Shown here piece by piece: positions 30,117-38,819 of a stretch of 51,362 bases of DNA (the stretch's first letter is position 1; each line of letters begins with the position of its first letter). The stretch comes from Gammaproteobacteria bacterium 54_18_T64 (GTDB lineage Bacteria; Pseudomonadota; Gammaproteobacteria; Pseudomonadales; Porticoccaceae), in the NCBI GenBank assembly GCA_002162825.1, contig MAAU01000024.1, positions 1 through 51,362 of the forward strand. Direction: 5' to 3'. The notes beneath the pieces were generated by a model that saw only the letters and a program-made list of their open reading frames with translations, was not told the DNA's origin and made no database searches. A program made the position numbers and the translations under genes.

Positions 30117-30132
30117 CGGCACAACATTTGCT
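30117..30132 (+). promoter_or_regulatory. sigma54 promoter of sypH
   Basis: CGGCACAACATTTGCT has GGCAC at -24 and a perfect TTGC at -12, with correct 10-base spacing. The predicted start near 30143 gives a 25-nt leader to the preferred sypH ATG at 30168. Confidence 0.7.
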
Positions 30133-30167
30133 CATATAAATATATTTAAATGCGAATGGATCTCCTC

Positions 30168-31223
30168 ATGTTGACTCAACACTCTGCAAGTAAATCCCAC
30201 ATCTGGTTATTACTCGATAGCCGCTGCGGCGGCGGTATCGAATCCCACGTTTTACAACTGGCGCGAGGCCTTAATAAATATCAGCAACAGGTCTGTGTGG
30301 TTTTCATCAAAGACTATGGCCAACACCCCTTGCGCAGTGCATTAATAGCCAGCGGTATTGCAACCTTCAGTCTGGATGGCAGTATCATCAGCCTCTGGCG
30401 CGCCCTGCAACGGCACAAGCCGGCAATTGTTCATAGCCACGGTTATAAGGCCGCGATTTATGCACGACTCCTGCTGGCTGGTAGTCGCTCAACCCTCGTC
30501 TCTACCTATCATGCCGGCGAGCAGAGCAGGGGGCTATTGAGGTTTTACTGCTGGCTCGACCGCCACAGTGCTCGATGGAGTCAGAAGGTCTTTGCCGTGA
30601 GTCCGCAAATCGCGGCTCAGCTCCCTGAAAATACCCAGCTCATCGACAACTTTGTCGACATTCCCCCCGCTATTAGCCAGCTACCGACGCCCAAGCGTGG
30701 CCAAATTGCCTTCGTGGGCCGGCTCAGTCACGAAAAAGGTCCCGATCTTTTTTTGCGAATGGCGGCACTTTACCCGCGCCAGCAATTCCACATCTATGGC
30801 AATGGCCCGATGGGCACCGTGCTATCCGACCTTGCCTCTAAAAATGTCTACTTCCATGGTTATGTCGACGATATGGGCTCCATATGGCCGCGCATCGGCC
30901 TGCTCGTCATGCCCTCTCGCCAGGAGGGGCTGCCGATGGCAGCCCTTGAGGCCATGGCCCGGGGCATCCCCGTTCTAGCAACACGTGTCGGCGCCCTCGA
31001 TCAAGTCATCGAAAATAATCGAAATGGCTGGCTCGTCAAACCTGAAAAGCCCCTGGCCCTAGCCGGCTGCCTGCACACCTGGCTGACCATGACGCGACGT
31101 CAGCACCTCGCTTTTCAGCAGGCCGCGCGCCAACGCATTACCCGACGCTTTTCCACCGACATCGCCATTCCAAAATTAATTCAGAGCTATCGCGCACTCG
31201 ATAATGCGCGCAAAACGGCCTGA
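30168..31223 (+). CDS. sypH: Glycosyltransferase family 4 (SypH-like)
   Basis: This is a 351-aa GT-B glycosyltransferase. The N-terminal acceptor domain opens with WLLLDSRCGGGIESHVLQLA. The C-terminal nucleotide-sugar domain has IAFVGRLSHEKGPDLFL and the E-x7-E element in EGLPMAALEAMARGIPV. I take the ATG at 30168 because it has GGA 8 bases upstream and sits at the same 25-27 nt distance from the -24/-12 promoter as in the epimerase, sypI and glmS genes. An ATG at 30150 would be only about 7 nt from the transcript start. The sugar donor and linkage cannot be read from the sequence. Confidence 0.85.
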   Translation: MLTQHSASKSHIWLLLDSRCGGGIESHVLQLARGLNKYQQQVCVVFIKDYGQHPLRSALIASGIATFSLDGSIISLWRALQRHKPAIVHSHGYKAAIYARLLLAGSRSTLVSTYHAGEQSRGLLRFYCWLDRHSARWSQKVFAVSPQIAAQLPENTQLIDNFVDIPPAISQLPTPKRGQIAFVGRLSHEKGPDLFLRMAALYPRQQFHIYGNGPMGTVLSDLASKNVYFHGYVDDMGSIWPRIGLLVMPSRQEGLPMAALEAMARGIPVLATRVGALDQVIENNRNGWLVKPEKPLALAGCLHTWLTMTRRQHLAFQQAARQRITRRFSTDIAIPKLIQSYRALDNARKTA

Positions 31224-31225
31224 AT

Positions 31226-31243
31226 TTGCATAATGCGATGCAA
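31226..31243. promoter_or_regulatory. Candidate SypG enhancer site upstream of sypI
   Basis: TTGCA-N8-TGCAA, a perfect match to the locus dyad, is 97 bp upstream of the sypI -24 element and directly follows the sypH stop codon. Its right half is also the foot of the hairpin at 31239-31264. Confidence 0.5.
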
Positions 31244-31264
31244 TCCGACAGTCCTCGGATTGCA
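31239..31264 (+). other. Stem-loop between sypH and sypI
   Basis: A perfect 10-bp stem (TGCAATCCGA / TCGGATTGCA) with a 6-base loop follows the sypH stop by 15 bp. No T-run follows, so it is more likely an mRNA end-protecting structure or a weak, factor-assisted terminator than an intrinsic terminator. Alternatively, it may be a second DNA dyad of the enhancer. Confidence 0.5.
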
Positions 31265-31340
31265 GGTAATTAATGCCATCTCAGCACGCCCTATAGCGGC
31301 GCTAGACCCTTTCAAGCCTTGTTGCCCACCGTTTTCCCTC

Positions 31341-31356
31341 TGGCTCAGCTCTTGCA
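31341..31356 (+). promoter_or_regulatory. sigma54 promoter of sypI
   Basis: TGGCTCAGCTCTTGCA has TGGC at -24 and a perfect TTGC at -12, with 10 bases between GG and GC. The start near 31367 is 27 nt before the sypI ATG. V. fischeri sypI also has its own SypG-dependent promoter. Confidence 0.7.
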
Positions 31357-31393
31357 AGCCCGTAATAGAGCCTTCAATAACGAGATCACAACC

Positions 31394-32698
31394 ATGGCAC
31401 CTTCACCCCCAACGACCATCCTGTTTACCCACTATGGCGATGATTGGATACGCGGTAGTGAGCGCTGCTTGCTGGATCTTCTACGCTATCTCGATCGCAG
31501 CCTGTTTTACCCCGTCCTTTGGTGTAACTCTGAAACTATGGCGAGGGCGGCAGCGCCATTGGGTATTCCCGTTGAAGTATCCCCCTTACCAGTATTGTTC
31601 TCCTCGCGTAAACCCCGCTTCAGTATTGCCGCCTACTGTCGACTGCTGCGCCGTGGTCTCGACATTGTCGATAAATACGGCGCAAAGCTCATCCACGCCA
31701 ATAGTGGCGCACCCAGCCAGTGCTTGAATATCATCGCCAGGGCCCGGCACCTACCTCTCATTAGCCACCTACATAGCCCCTACCCTCTCCACCAACGCCT
31801 TATTCTCGGCCTCCACCATGCCAGTATCTCTGTCGCGCCGAGTCACGCGGTAATTGAGCAGTTGCGCGGTGACGGCGTACCCGTGGAATGCAGCCGTGTC
31901 ATAAACAATGGTATTGACCACACCACCCTGGATCAACAAAGATCATTCGCCCTGCGTTCAGCCTTAAATATTGCTGAGGATGACTTTGTCATCGCCACCA
32001 CCGCCTCACTGATTCATCGCAAGGGCATAGACCTAATCATTAGAGCCCTCAATGAAGTGCGCAATAAGAAGTTGCCCGCCCAGCTAGTGATCATTGGTGA
32101 GGGCCCCGAGCGCCAGGCACTTGAACAACTCAGCGATGCCCTGGCACTCGGCCCCTATGTTCATTTTCTCGGTGAACAAGATGAGGTCAGCGGGCTGTTG
32201 CGCAGTGGTATAGACCTCTTCATCAGCGCCGCGCGACAAGAGGCCTTCGGTCTGGTCCTTGCGGAAGCCAGTCTCGCCGGTTTGCCACTGGTCGCACCCG
32301 CCGTGGGCGGTATTCCCGAGGTCGTACTCCATGAGCAGACAGGCTTGCTGGTCCCGCCAGAAGATATACAGGCCCTGGCGGCAAGTATCGTGCAACTCTA
32401 CGCAGACCCCGAACTACGTATGACACTGGGAAAGGCCGGCCGCCACCATGTTCTGCAGCACTTTACAGTTGAACGCAACGTCGCTCAATTTACCAGGCTC
32501 TATCAGCGCTGCCTAGCCCAGAGCGGTCTTTCCATGGCCTGGCACCGCCATTGGCGCTGGCGACAAATCAGCGTCAAGGTCTGTGCTCAAATACTCGCCC
32601 TCGCCCGACGCAAGGTGTGCGCTCTATTTAAGCGAGCGCCAGCTCCTCTCACCACAAGCACTGGGATGAAAGGAGACGTGGGGGGCAGGCAGCCATGA
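31394..32698 (+). CDS. sypI: Glycosyltransferase family 4 (SypI-like)
   Basis: This is a 434-aa GT-B enzyme. The acceptor-side N-terminus reads TILFTHYGDDWIRGSERCLLDLL. The donor-binding half has ASLIHRKGIDLIIRAL and the E-x7-E segment QEAFGLVLAEASLAGLPLVAP. The start at 31394 is fixed by the sigma54 promoter just upstream; longer in-frame starts would precede the transcript. About 50 C-terminal residues are basic and amphipathic (RHWRWRQISVKVCAQILALARRK in part), perhaps for membrane association. The stop overlaps the sypJ start (ATGA). Confidence 0.87.
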   Translation: MAPSPPTTILFTHYGDDWIRGSERCLLDLLRYLDRSLFYPVLWCNSETMARAAAPLGIPVEVSPLPVLFSSRKPRFSIAAYCRLLRRGLDIVDKYGAKLIHANSGAPSQCLNIIARARHLPLISHLHSPYPLHQRLILGLHHASISVAPSHAVIEQLRGDGVPVECSRVINNGIDHTTLDQQRSFALRSALNIAEDDFVIATTASLIHRKGIDLIIRALNEVRNKKLPAQLVIIGEGPERQALEQLSDALALGPYVHFLGEQDEVSGLLRSGIDLFISAARQEAFGLVLAEASLAGLPLVAPAVGGIPEVVLHEQTGLLVPPEDIQALAASIVQLYADPELRMTLGKAGRHHVLQHFTVERNVAQFTRLYQRCLAQSGLSMAWHRHWRWRQISVKVCAQILALARRKVCALFKRAPAPLTTSTGMKGDVGGRQP

Positions 32699-33843
32699 AA
32701 GACCGAAAGCATTTGTTGGTGCTTGACCCTACAGCCTTTGCCGGCGGTTCCAAGGTCGCCACCGCGACATTGCTCAACACCCTGGACCCCGACAAGATTG
32801 TCGTCACTGTACTCAGTGCCGACCCACAGAGCTGGCGTAAAACGGCCTATAAATGTTTGCATTTATACCAACCCAAATGCCTGAGCCGCCGTGAACAGGG
32901 CCTACCCTATTTTCTGCGCCACAGTTTTATCGCCCTCTTCATTATTCTCGCCAGGCTGCGCTGTGGAAAAATTGATATTGCCCTGGGTGCATCCGGCCCC
33001 GGTGTTGACCTTGCCTTGTTTCTAGTCAAACCCTGGCTCGGATTTCGGCTGGTACAGATGGTTCACGGGCCGGTGGCCCGCTCCAGGACCATCGCTCGCT
33101 GTCTGCGCGTCGCAGACCAGGTTAACTATCTCGAAAGCAGTAAAGGCTCCCTACTAGCCGCTCTGTCTATCGATCGAGGCGCACGACAAGAGCACCTCGG
33201 CCAGCAGTTTTCTCTGCTGCCAAATGCTTTAGACCCCTCATGCTGGCCAACACCCTGCCAGAGAGAAACCCCGGTGGTTTTTTGGGCCGCTTCTCTATTA
33301 CAGTGGAAGGGCCTCGACATCCTGTTAGCGGCCCTGCAATACATGGCGCCAACACAGCGCCCGCCAAGCCATATCTGCTACATACAGCCCGTCGACTGCG
33401 CGCTGCCCGTGAGTCGAGCCCCGATTAGTATTAGCGGGGTACACTGGCATGAAAACCCACACCAACTCGATGCCCTGCGCAGCAGCGCCAATATCTTTGT
33501 CTCCACCAGTACCAGGGAGCCCTTTGGGCTCTCCATTCTCGAGGCCATGGCGGCCGGTCACTGCGTGCTAATTCCCGCCGACGGCGCCCACTGGGATCGC
33601 ACCCTGTCCGACAACATTAACTGCATTAAATACCGCGCCGCCAATGCCCAGGACCTGAGCGCGAAACTACTGGCCCTCAGTCATGACATGGCACAGGTCG
33701 TTCGACTCGGTAGGGCCGCGGCAAAGATGGCTCTGGACTATCGCGCCGACAAACGCTTCGCTGCCCTCAAAAACAGTTTGGAAATGTTGCCCGCAACAGC
33801 AACTCAAGCAACTACTTCAGAGTCCAGCGAGTGGCCCCGGTGA
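32695..33843 (+). CDS. sypJ: Glycosyltransferase (GT4-like, SypJ-like)
   Basis: This 382-aa GT-B glycosyltransferase is more divergent than its neighbours. It opens with LLVLDPTAFAGGSKVATATLL. The donor-site half has VVFWAASLLQWKGLDILLAAL and the E-x7-E stretch REPFGLSILEAMAAGHCVLIP. A hydrophobic segment (FIALFIILARL) near residue 80 may touch the membrane. ATGA overlap with sypI and TGATG overlap with sypK tie the three genes into one transcript. Confidence 0.83.
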   Translation: MKDRKHLLVLDPTAFAGGSKVATATLLNTLDPDKIVVTVLSADPQSWRKTAYKCLHLYQPKCLSRREQGLPYFLRHSFIALFIILARLRCGKIDIALGASGPGVDLALFLVKPWLGFRLVQMVHGPVARSRTIARCLRVADQVNYLESSKGSLLAALSIDRGARQEHLGQQFSLLPNALDPSCWPTPCQRETPVVFWAASLLQWKGLDILLAALQYMAPTQRPPSHICYIQPVDCALPVSRAPISISGVHWHENPHQLDALRSSANIFVSTSTREPFGLSILEAMAAGHCVLIPADGAHWDRTLSDNINCIKYRAANAQDLSAKLLALSHDMAQVVRLGRAAAKMALDYRADKRFAALKNSLEMLPATATQATTSESSEWPR

Positions 33844-35270
33844 TGAACCGAAAACTCCCCGACGCCCTCAAGCAGGCCCTACTTTATGGCAGTAGCATCG
33901 CATTGATGAAGGGTATATCCCTGCTGATGTTGCCCTATGTCGCCCACCACATGTCGACTCAGGATTTTGGCCGCCTGGAGATCATTTCCACCATAGCCAT
34001 CATCGCCAGCGTACTGATCGGCATGGGTCTCGATCACACCCTGTTCCGTTTCGCTGGCGTCTGCCCCGATCAGCACCAGCGCAGACGCCTCGGCGCTGAA
34101 ATCTATGGCCTGGCACTGATCATCGGTCTGGGTGCCTGGCTACTGGGCTGGCAAGGCGCACCCGCACTGGCCACTGCCATGAACGGAGCTGCCAGCCCCT
34201 ATGAACTGCGCTTAATGCTCTCCATCCTCGCACTGGAGGGCTGTATTTCCATTCCCCTCGCCTGGCTGCGCATGCATAACCAGGCCAGCTGTTTTTTTCT
34301 CGCCACCACCGGGCGAGCACTCACTCAGGCACTACTGGTCGTCGTTCTTTTGCGGGCTGAGCGGGGCGTGGCGGGCATGCTTGAAGCTGGCTTGATCGCC
34401 GCTGCACTGCAAGCCCTGGTACTTAGCTACCTACAGATCCGCAGCACGGGGCTGGGTTTGAGCCGGCAAACAGCCTGGCAGGCACTCATTTACAGCCTGC
34501 CCCTGACCGGCAGTGGACTGGTCGCCTTTACTCTCAATGGTCTCGATCGCTGGATTCTCGCTCAGCACAGCAGTCTGGATGAAGTCGCCCTGTTTAGCGT
34601 CGCCGCCAAGTTTGCCCTGCCGGTGGTGCTCTTGCTACAACCCTTTAGTATGTGGTGGACACCGCGACGCTTTGCCATTCTCAAGGGCGACAATGGCCAC
34701 CAAAGAACGGCTAACTTCATTGCCTTCGGACTGAGCCTGGCACTGATTATTGGTGTCTTGGTCGGCCTTTGTGCTCCCCTTCTTATCCACTGGCTAATGC
34801 CGGCCAACTACGCCAATGCTAGCCTCTATGTTATTGGTCTGGTCGCGGTACTGCTGTTAAAAGAAATGACCGAGTTGGTGAACCTGGGTTGTTTAAGCGG
34901 AGAAACCACCGGCATACAACTGTTTATCAACACCACTGCCGCAGGCCTGGGGCTAATGGCCATGTTGTGGTGGGTACCACCATACGGGGTCTGGGGCGTC
35001 ATTGCCGCCCTGTTATGCGCGCAGGCCCTGCGTCTGATCCTGTTTTTCAAAATCAGCCAAAGGCTGCTACCCCTACCCTATCCAACAGATTCGGTGCTGC
35101 TGTTGGGGGTGGTCAGCTTTGCCTGGTTAAGTGTCGCGTTATTAAATAAAAGCGAAACTCAACAGATGGTATTAATCATTGTCGCGCTCAGCAGCCTGCT
35201 GGTCATCGCCAAGTTCCTCAAGCTGATTGTCTTGCCGGCACACTGGCAACGTTCGCTGGCGGGACATTAG
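33843..35270 (+). CDS. sypK: Wzx-type polysaccharide flippase (SypK-like)
   Basis: This is a 475-aa MOP-superfamily membrane protein with 12-14 predicted helices. It starts with the typical KQALLYGSSIALMKGISLLMLPYVA segment shared by O-antigen flippases. It would move undecaprenyl-linked repeat units across the inner membrane. The start at 33843 (MNRKLPDALKQ) overlaps the sypJ stop; a GTG 12 bases earlier lies inside sypJ. Confidence 0.88.
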   Translation: MNRKLPDALKQALLYGSSIALMKGISLLMLPYVAHHMSTQDFGRLEIISTIAIIASVLIGMGLDHTLFRFAGVCPDQHQRRRLGAEIYGLALIIGLGAWLLGWQGAPALATAMNGAASPYELRLMLSILALEGCISIPLAWLRMHNQASCFFLATTGRALTQALLVVVLLRAERGVAGMLEAGLIAAALQALVLSYLQIRSTGLGLSRQTAWQALIYSLPLTGSGLVAFTLNGLDRWILAQHSSLDEVALFSVAAKFALPVVLLLQPFSMWWTPRRFAILKGDNGHQRTANFIAFGLSLALIIGVLVGLCAPLLIHWLMPANYANASLYVIGLVAVLLLKEMTELVNLGCLSGETTGIQLFINTTAAGLGLMAMLWWVPPYGVWGVIAALLCAQALRLILFFKISQRLLPLPYPTDSVLLLGVVSFAWLSVALLNKSETQQMVLIIVALSSLLVIAKFLKLIVLPAHWQRSLAGH

Positions 35271-35274
35271 AACC

Positions 35275-36678
35275 GTGACCGATAAGCCATTGACCTCAAT
35301 ACCAGAGAAGCCCAACACACGCGTCTGGCTATTCCCCCTGTTGGCGATATCGGCCCTGTCATTGGTCTGGTATTTCCTTCCCCACCCCGCCCTAATTGTG
35401 GTGATTGGTATTATGCCTTTTGCCCTACTGTTCACCCTCAAACAACCCTTTTTATTGGTGCTGTGTTTCGTTATTTTCTCCTTCTTTCGCATCCATGAAG
35501 TATTTCCGCAAATATACAATTTTAAAATCCCTCTACTGCTGTCGATGGCCTCGCTCGGCGCGCTGTTTTGGCACTTAGCACTGAGCGCCAAAATCACTCC
35601 CTACTGGCGCCCCGAGTTGAGTGCCATTAGCTTATTTTTTTTGTTGGTCATCATTGGTCTTCCCCTGGCCAGTAACCGAGCGGTGGCAATTGCCTATTTC
35701 AGCGCCATCTACTGGAAAATTATCGTCATGACCTTTGCCATCGCCTGGTTATCGCGCCGCGCACAAGATTTCGCCCTCGCCAGTCGACTAATTACCCTCT
35801 CCGGTTTATTGGTCGGCATCGTCGCCCTGAGCAATAAAGCTCAGGGCATTGGTCTCGTTGAGGAGACCCGAGTCACCATCGGCAGAGCCATTGGTTCTGT
35901 ACTGGGCGACCCCAACGATCTGGCACTGGTATTAATGTTTCCCGTGGCCTTTGCCCTGAGCCTGATGCTAAGCAAGGGCGTAGGGCGTCTCAATACAGCG
36001 CTTGGCCTGATCAGTACCCCGATACTTTTTTTTGCCGTTATCGCCACCCAGAGTCGCGGCGGTCTGCTCGGTATAATGAGTATTTATGCCGTCTTTGCCT
36101 ATCGACGCATGGCCTCCAAAATGCTTTTTTTTGGCCTCGGCGGAGCGGCAAGTATGCTGGTATTTTTATTGGCGGGTATCTCTGAGCGCAGCTCCGGTGG
36201 CGCCGCCGAAGGTGGTATCGACCAATCGGCCATGGGCCGCCTCTACGCCTGGGAAGCCGCCACCGGAATGGCTCAGCACAATCCCTTGAGTGGCGTTGGC
36301 CTGAATAATTTTTACTCAAATTATTTCTACTACAGCCAGCACTGGGACGGCCTCAATCACGCCGTACACAGCACCTGGTTCGGCGTCCTCGCCGAGACCG
36401 GTTTTCTCGGCCTCAGCGTCTTCCTCGCAACCATTGGTCTATTAATCAAAACCGCTCTGCAAACCTTGAAGCGCATCGAGGCACACCCCCTACCGGTTGA
36501 CCCCGCCATCCACGCCACCGCCCAGGCAGTACTGGCGGGACTGCTGGGTACGGTTATTTCGGCAACCTTTCTCACCCAGGGCTTTACCTGGCCAATTTAC
36601 ATCCTGCTCGCCCTCGTCGTTGCACTGGCGCAGTGGGTCGACACCCACTTATTTGACAGCCCCTCTAGCAGCGACTAA
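35275..36678 (+). CDS. sypL: O-antigen ligase/Wzy-like polymerase (SypL-like)
   Basis: This is a 467-aa polytopic protein of the Wzy/WaaL family with about 12 helices. The family core is visible as FAVIATQSRGGLLGI and in the large periplasmic loop with RLYAWEAATGMAQHNPLSGVG. A conserved His follows in NHAVHSTWFGVLAETGFLGL. It would join repeat units into polymer or ligate them to an acceptor. The start is taken at GTG 35275, 4 bp after the sypK stop. A TTG start at 35227 would overlap sypK by 44 bp. No strong ribosome site precedes the GTG, so translation may be coupled. Confidence 0.85.
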   Translation: MTDKPLTSIPEKPNTRVWLFPLLAISALSLVWYFLPHPALIVVIGIMPFALLFTLKQPFLLVLCFVIFSFFRIHEVFPQIYNFKIPLLLSMASLGALFWHLALSAKITPYWRPELSAISLFFLLVIIGLPLASNRAVAIAYFSAIYWKIIVMTFAIAWLSRRAQDFALASRLITLSGLLVGIVALSNKAQGIGLVEETRVTIGRAIGSVLGDPNDLALVLMFPVAFALSLMLSKGVGRLNTALGLISTPILFFAVIATQSRGGLLGIMSIYAVFAYRRMASKMLFFGLGGAASMLVFLLAGISERSSGGAAEGGIDQSAMGRLYAWEAATGMAQHNPLSGVGLNNFYSNYFYYSQHWDGLNHAVHSTWFGVLAETGFLGLSVFLATIGLLIKTALQTLKRIEAHPLPVDPAIHATAQAVLAGLLGTVISATFLTQGFTWPIYILLALVVALAQWVDTHLFDSPSSSD

Positions 36679-36834
36679 CAATCAACAGCCTTGGCTCTAC
36701 GCACCGCCCAAAGCCCTCGCGTGTAGTGTCATGTGTGCCAGAACACGAGCGTAGAAATGCCGGCACTGCAATAGTAAGTAAAATCTTATGTACAATGAAA
36801 AAACCGAATTAAACAAAAATAAAGATTCACAAAA

Positions 36835-36852
36835 ATGCAATGCATTATGCAA
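36835..36852. promoter_or_regulatory. Candidate SypG enhancer site upstream of glmS-sypM
   Basis: ATGCA-N8-TGCAA matches 9 of 10 positions of the locus dyad. It lies 63 bp upstream of the glmS -24 element in the 290-bp sypL-glmS spacer. Confidence 0.5.
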
Positions 36853-36915
36853 AACAACAAGATATCAGCAGCGTAAAAACCCCTCAAAGGCCTTTATATA
36901 AGGGCTTTATAAACA

Positions 36916-36931
36916 TGGCTTAATCCCTGCA
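36916..36931 (+). promoter_or_regulatory. sigma54 promoter of glmS-sypMNO
   Basis: TGGCTTAATCCCTGCA has TGGC at -24 and CTGC at -12, with the required 10-base spacing. The start near 36942 gives a 27-nt leader to glmS. In V. fischeri the corresponding promoter lies directly before sypM. Confidence 0.6.
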
Positions 36932-36968
36932 TTACTTTTTATGACAAAAAATATTGCGGGTGAAAATC

Positions 36969-38792
36969 ATGTGCGGGATATTTGCAGCCATTAATAGCGA
37001 ATCGGTAACCAGCCACCTTATCAAGGGTTTACAAGATTTATCCTACCGGGGTTATGATTCAGCCGGCATTGCCATTATTGGCAAGCGCGGCCTACAACGC
37101 CGACGTGCCGAAGGCAAGATCGAGAGCTTAATTCACTGCCTGGAAGCAAAGCCTCTCGAAGGTAGTGTTGGTATCGCCCACACTCGCTGGGCAACCCACG
37201 GTGCCGCCAACCAACGCAATGCCCATCCTCATATGACCTCGCGGGTTGCGGTGGCCCACAATGGCATCATCGAGAACAGCCATCAACTGCGCACAGAGCT
37301 GGAGTCTCGGGGCTATCGGTTCGAGAGTGATACCGACAGTGAAACCATTCCGCAACTGATCACCTTTTACCTCAATCTGGGTTTGGCTCACGATCTGGCG
37401 CTACGCTCGGCCCTGGCACGACTCGAGGGCAGTTTTGCCATTGCCGCCGTATTTGACGACCTCCCCAACTGTATCTTTGCCGCCCGCCGCGGCAGCCCCT
37501 TAGCCTTAGGCTATGCCAGTAGCGGCCACTATCTAGCCTCGGACATCAATGCCCTAAAATCTGTCGCAAACCAGGCCTGCCACCTCGAAGATGGCGACCT
37601 GGCCCGCATCAGTCTGCAGCAGGTAGAGATTACCGATCGGGATAACAAGCCTGTGGAGCGCCCTCTACAAATGGTCTCTGAACAGCAAAGCAGCAACGAT
37701 AAGCAGGGCTTTCCCCACTACATGCTAAAAGAAATTCACCAGCAGGCGAATGTCGTTAAGCGCACCCTGGGCAAGTATTTACCCAGTGCCGACAATGCCA
37801 TTGAGCTACCCCTGCTGCCCTTTAATTTAGCGGAGTTACAACGCCTCAATATTGTCGGCTGCGGTACCTCCTACTACGCAGCGATGATCGCAAAATATTG
37901 GCTGGAGAGTGTCGCCAGTTTGGCGGTCGATATCGACATTGCCTCCGAATACCGCTACCGGGAAGGCCCCGTGTGTACCAACTCAGCAACCCTGTTTATT
38001 TCTCAGTCCGGGGAAACGGCCGACACTCTCGCGGCGCTACGCCATGCGAAACAGTGCGGGCAGCAGTGCATATCCATTGTCAATGTCATGGACAGCAGTA
38101 TCGCCCGCGAGAGTCACGTCGTACTCCCCAGTATGGCGGGCACCGAAATTGGCGTGGCCTCGACCAAGGCCTTCACCGCCCAGTTAACCGTACTGATCCT
38201 TTTATGTTTAAAGGCCGCCGTATGTAGAGGCAGAATTAATCAAACCGAGAAAAAGCGACTGCAGAGCCAACTCGCCCTATTGCCAGGCAGCATCGCTAGC
38301 TTTCTTAACAGTGAGCGCAGTATTTGGCCGATTGCCCATAAGCTATGCACGACCGAGCACATACTCTTCCTGGGTAGAGGCATCGCTTTACCACTGGCCC
38401 TTGAAGGTGCCCTAAAGCTCAAGGAGATCACCTATATTCATGCCGAGGCCTACCCAGCGGGGGAGCTTAAGCACGGCCCCATTGCCCTGGTGGACGCCTC
38501 CATGCCGGTGCTCGTGGTTGCACCTCCAGGCCGGCTGTTTGCCAAATCACTATCGAATCTACGAGAGGTGAGTTCGCGGGGTGCCAAGGTCATTCTGCTC
38601 AGCGACCAACAGGGTATCGATGAGGCCAGCGATTATATCGATGCCGCCATTGCCATACCCACTATTGAACCCCTACTACAGCCCTTTATTTATACCCTGG
38701 CCCTGCAATTACTGGCCTATCACTGCGCAGTATTGCGGGGAACCGATGTTGATCAGCCACGCAATTTAGCCAAATCCGTCACCGTCGAGTAA
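36969..38792 (+). CDS. glmS: Glucosamine-6-phosphate synthase (isomerizing glutaminase)
   Basis: This 607-aa enzyme (E. coli GlmS has 609) makes GlcN-6-P from fructose-6-P and glutamine, the entry to UDP-GlcNAc. The ATG at 36969 places the nucleophile Cys at residue 2 (MCGIFAA), as required after Met removal; an upstream GTG in frame would block it. The glutaminase domain spans about 2-230 (HTRWATHGAAN, HNGIIENS). Two SIS domains follow (ISQSGETADT; GRGIALPLALEGALKLKEI). It lies in the EPS locus under a sigma54 promoter, so it is probably a dedicated copy that raises amino-sugar supply. Whether it is the only glmS in the genome is not known from this window. Confidence 0.95.
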   Translation: MCGIFAAINSESVTSHLIKGLQDLSYRGYDSAGIAIIGKRGLQRRRAEGKIESLIHCLEAKPLEGSVGIAHTRWATHGAANQRNAHPHMTSRVAVAHNGIIENSHQLRTELESRGYRFESDTDSETIPQLITFYLNLGLAHDLALRSALARLEGSFAIAAVFDDLPNCIFAARRGSPLALGYASSGHYLASDINALKSVANQACHLEDGDLARISLQQVEITDRDNKPVERPLQMVSEQQSSNDKQGFPHYMLKEIHQQANVVKRTLGKYLPSADNAIELPLLPFNLAELQRLNIVGCGTSYYAAMIAKYWLESVASLAVDIDIASEYRYREGPVCTNSATLFISQSGETADTLAALRHAKQCGQQCISIVNVMDSSIARESHVVLPSMAGTEIGVASTKAFTAQLTVLILLCLKAAVCRGRINQTEKKRLQSQLALLPGSIASFLNSERSIWPIAHKLCTTEHILFLGRGIALPLALEGALKLKEITYIHAEAYPAGELKHGPIALVDASMPVLVVAPPGRLFAKSLSNLREVSSRGAKVILLSDQQGIDEASDYIDAAIAIPTIEPLLQPFIYTLALQLLAYHCAVLRGTDVDQPRNLAKSVTVE

Positions 38793-38819
38793 GGCCTTTC
38801 AAGTAGAGGAGTCGTCACC

